Assembly: GCF_030035675.1 (NCBI RefSeq)
Contig: NC_084500.1
Coordinates: 14,135,100-14,199,099, forward strand
Length of the DNA stretch: 64,000 nt
Direction: 5' to 3'
Source of the DNA: Rhineura floridana
Lineage: Eukaryota > Chordata > Lepidosauria > Squamata > Rhineuridae
Part shown: one piece after another, positions 63,800-64,000 of the stretch
Numbering within the stretch: the stretch's first letter is position 1
Layout of the letters: every line of letters starts with the position of its first letter
Program-made: the position numbers and the translations under genes
Notes under the pieces: generated by a model
Told to the model about the DNA's origin: nothing
Databases searched by the model: none
Seen by the model: the letters and a program-made list of their open reading frames with translations, nothing else

Positions 63800-64000
63800 A
63801 GTGGGAGCCGGTGCCCATTGGGGCTGGTGGGGCGGAAGGCAGGGAGCCACACACAAGGGGCAGCCAGAGCCAATGATAAGCAGAGCCAGCTGATTCTAGT
63901 TTGGTCCCCCATATGTATCCCTGATGGGTTCTACAACACTGGGACAAAGGAGAAGGAATCTGACAGGCTGTGCTACCTCTTGGGCTGGATGTAATTAAGT
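63800..64000 (+). mobile_element. hAT-type miniature, family E, cut by the right edge
   Basis: gagccggtgcccattggggc, gcggaaggcagggagccaca, gagccaatgataagcagagc and gggctggatgtaatta. The right end lies outside the window. Confidence 0.8.

Noticed and set aside
1-64000. Retrovirus, LTR or Polinton-like element
   Set aside because: No paired long terminal repeats, primer-binding site, or gag, protease, integrase, capsid or envelope motifs seen on either strand.

Overview
This window is nuclear DNA from a squamate reptile (lizard or snake). The evidence is the repeat content: BovB (RTE clade) LINEs, SINEs with BovB-like tails, L2- and CR1-type LINEs, a very abundant SINE with a tRNA-Ala(UGC)-like head, and many hAT-type miniature DNA transposons with 8-bp target duplications. 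The species cannot be named from the sequence. I recognise no host protein-coding exon, tRNA, rRNA, snoRNA or miRNA gene. I also recognise no retrovirus or LTR element and no CRISPR array. The window reads as an intergenic or intronic tract where unique, often conserved-looking non-coding blocks alternate with repeats.

Layout. 1-1505 is a BovB LINE on the minus strand (endonuclease part and 5' UTR) running off the left edge. 1.5-8 kb holds SINEs, CR1 and L2 3' ends and nested hAT miniatures. 8-14.4 kb is mostly unique DNA with a few SINEs and a BovB 3' fragment. 14.4-15.7 kb and 20.5-20.8 kb hold an unnamed repeat built of reiterated ~110-bp motifs. 16.6-16.8 kb has two tandem imperfect palindromes. 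18.5-19.4 kb is unique and conserved-looking. 19.4-28.4 kb is dense in TAGGGATGG-ended hAT miniatures, with LINE fragments inserted in or around them. 28.7-29.15 kb holds three ~145-bp tandem units. 29.4-30.1 kb combines a CTCF-like site, an AT-rich conserved-looking block and a consensus RFX X-box. 31.5-41.7 kb is a repeat patchwork that includes a BovB fragment with 13-bp target duplications and a complete BovB-type SINE with 12-bp duplications. 41.78-42.46 kb is a tandem duplication of ~345 bp of unique-looking DNA. 42.5-55 kb alternates unique blocks (44.3, 49.2-49.6 and 51.4-51.6 kb) with miniatures, SINEs and L2 fragments. 56.5-60.2 kb is a nearly complete, apparently young L2-type LINE with one uninterrupted endonuclease-reverse transcriptase frame of 1,037 codons. 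60.2-64 kb has a strong CTCF-like site, another TAGGGATGG miniature, Ala-type SINEs and a miniature cut by the right edge.

How the parts work together. The BovB and L2 enzymes are the likely mobilisers of the SINEs and of the truncated copies. The miniatures are non-autonomous and must have used hAT transposases; no recognisable transposase frame is present. Element names come from recognising family motifs and ends by eye, not from a database search. Coordinates of old repeats are approximate, to about 5-20 bp.
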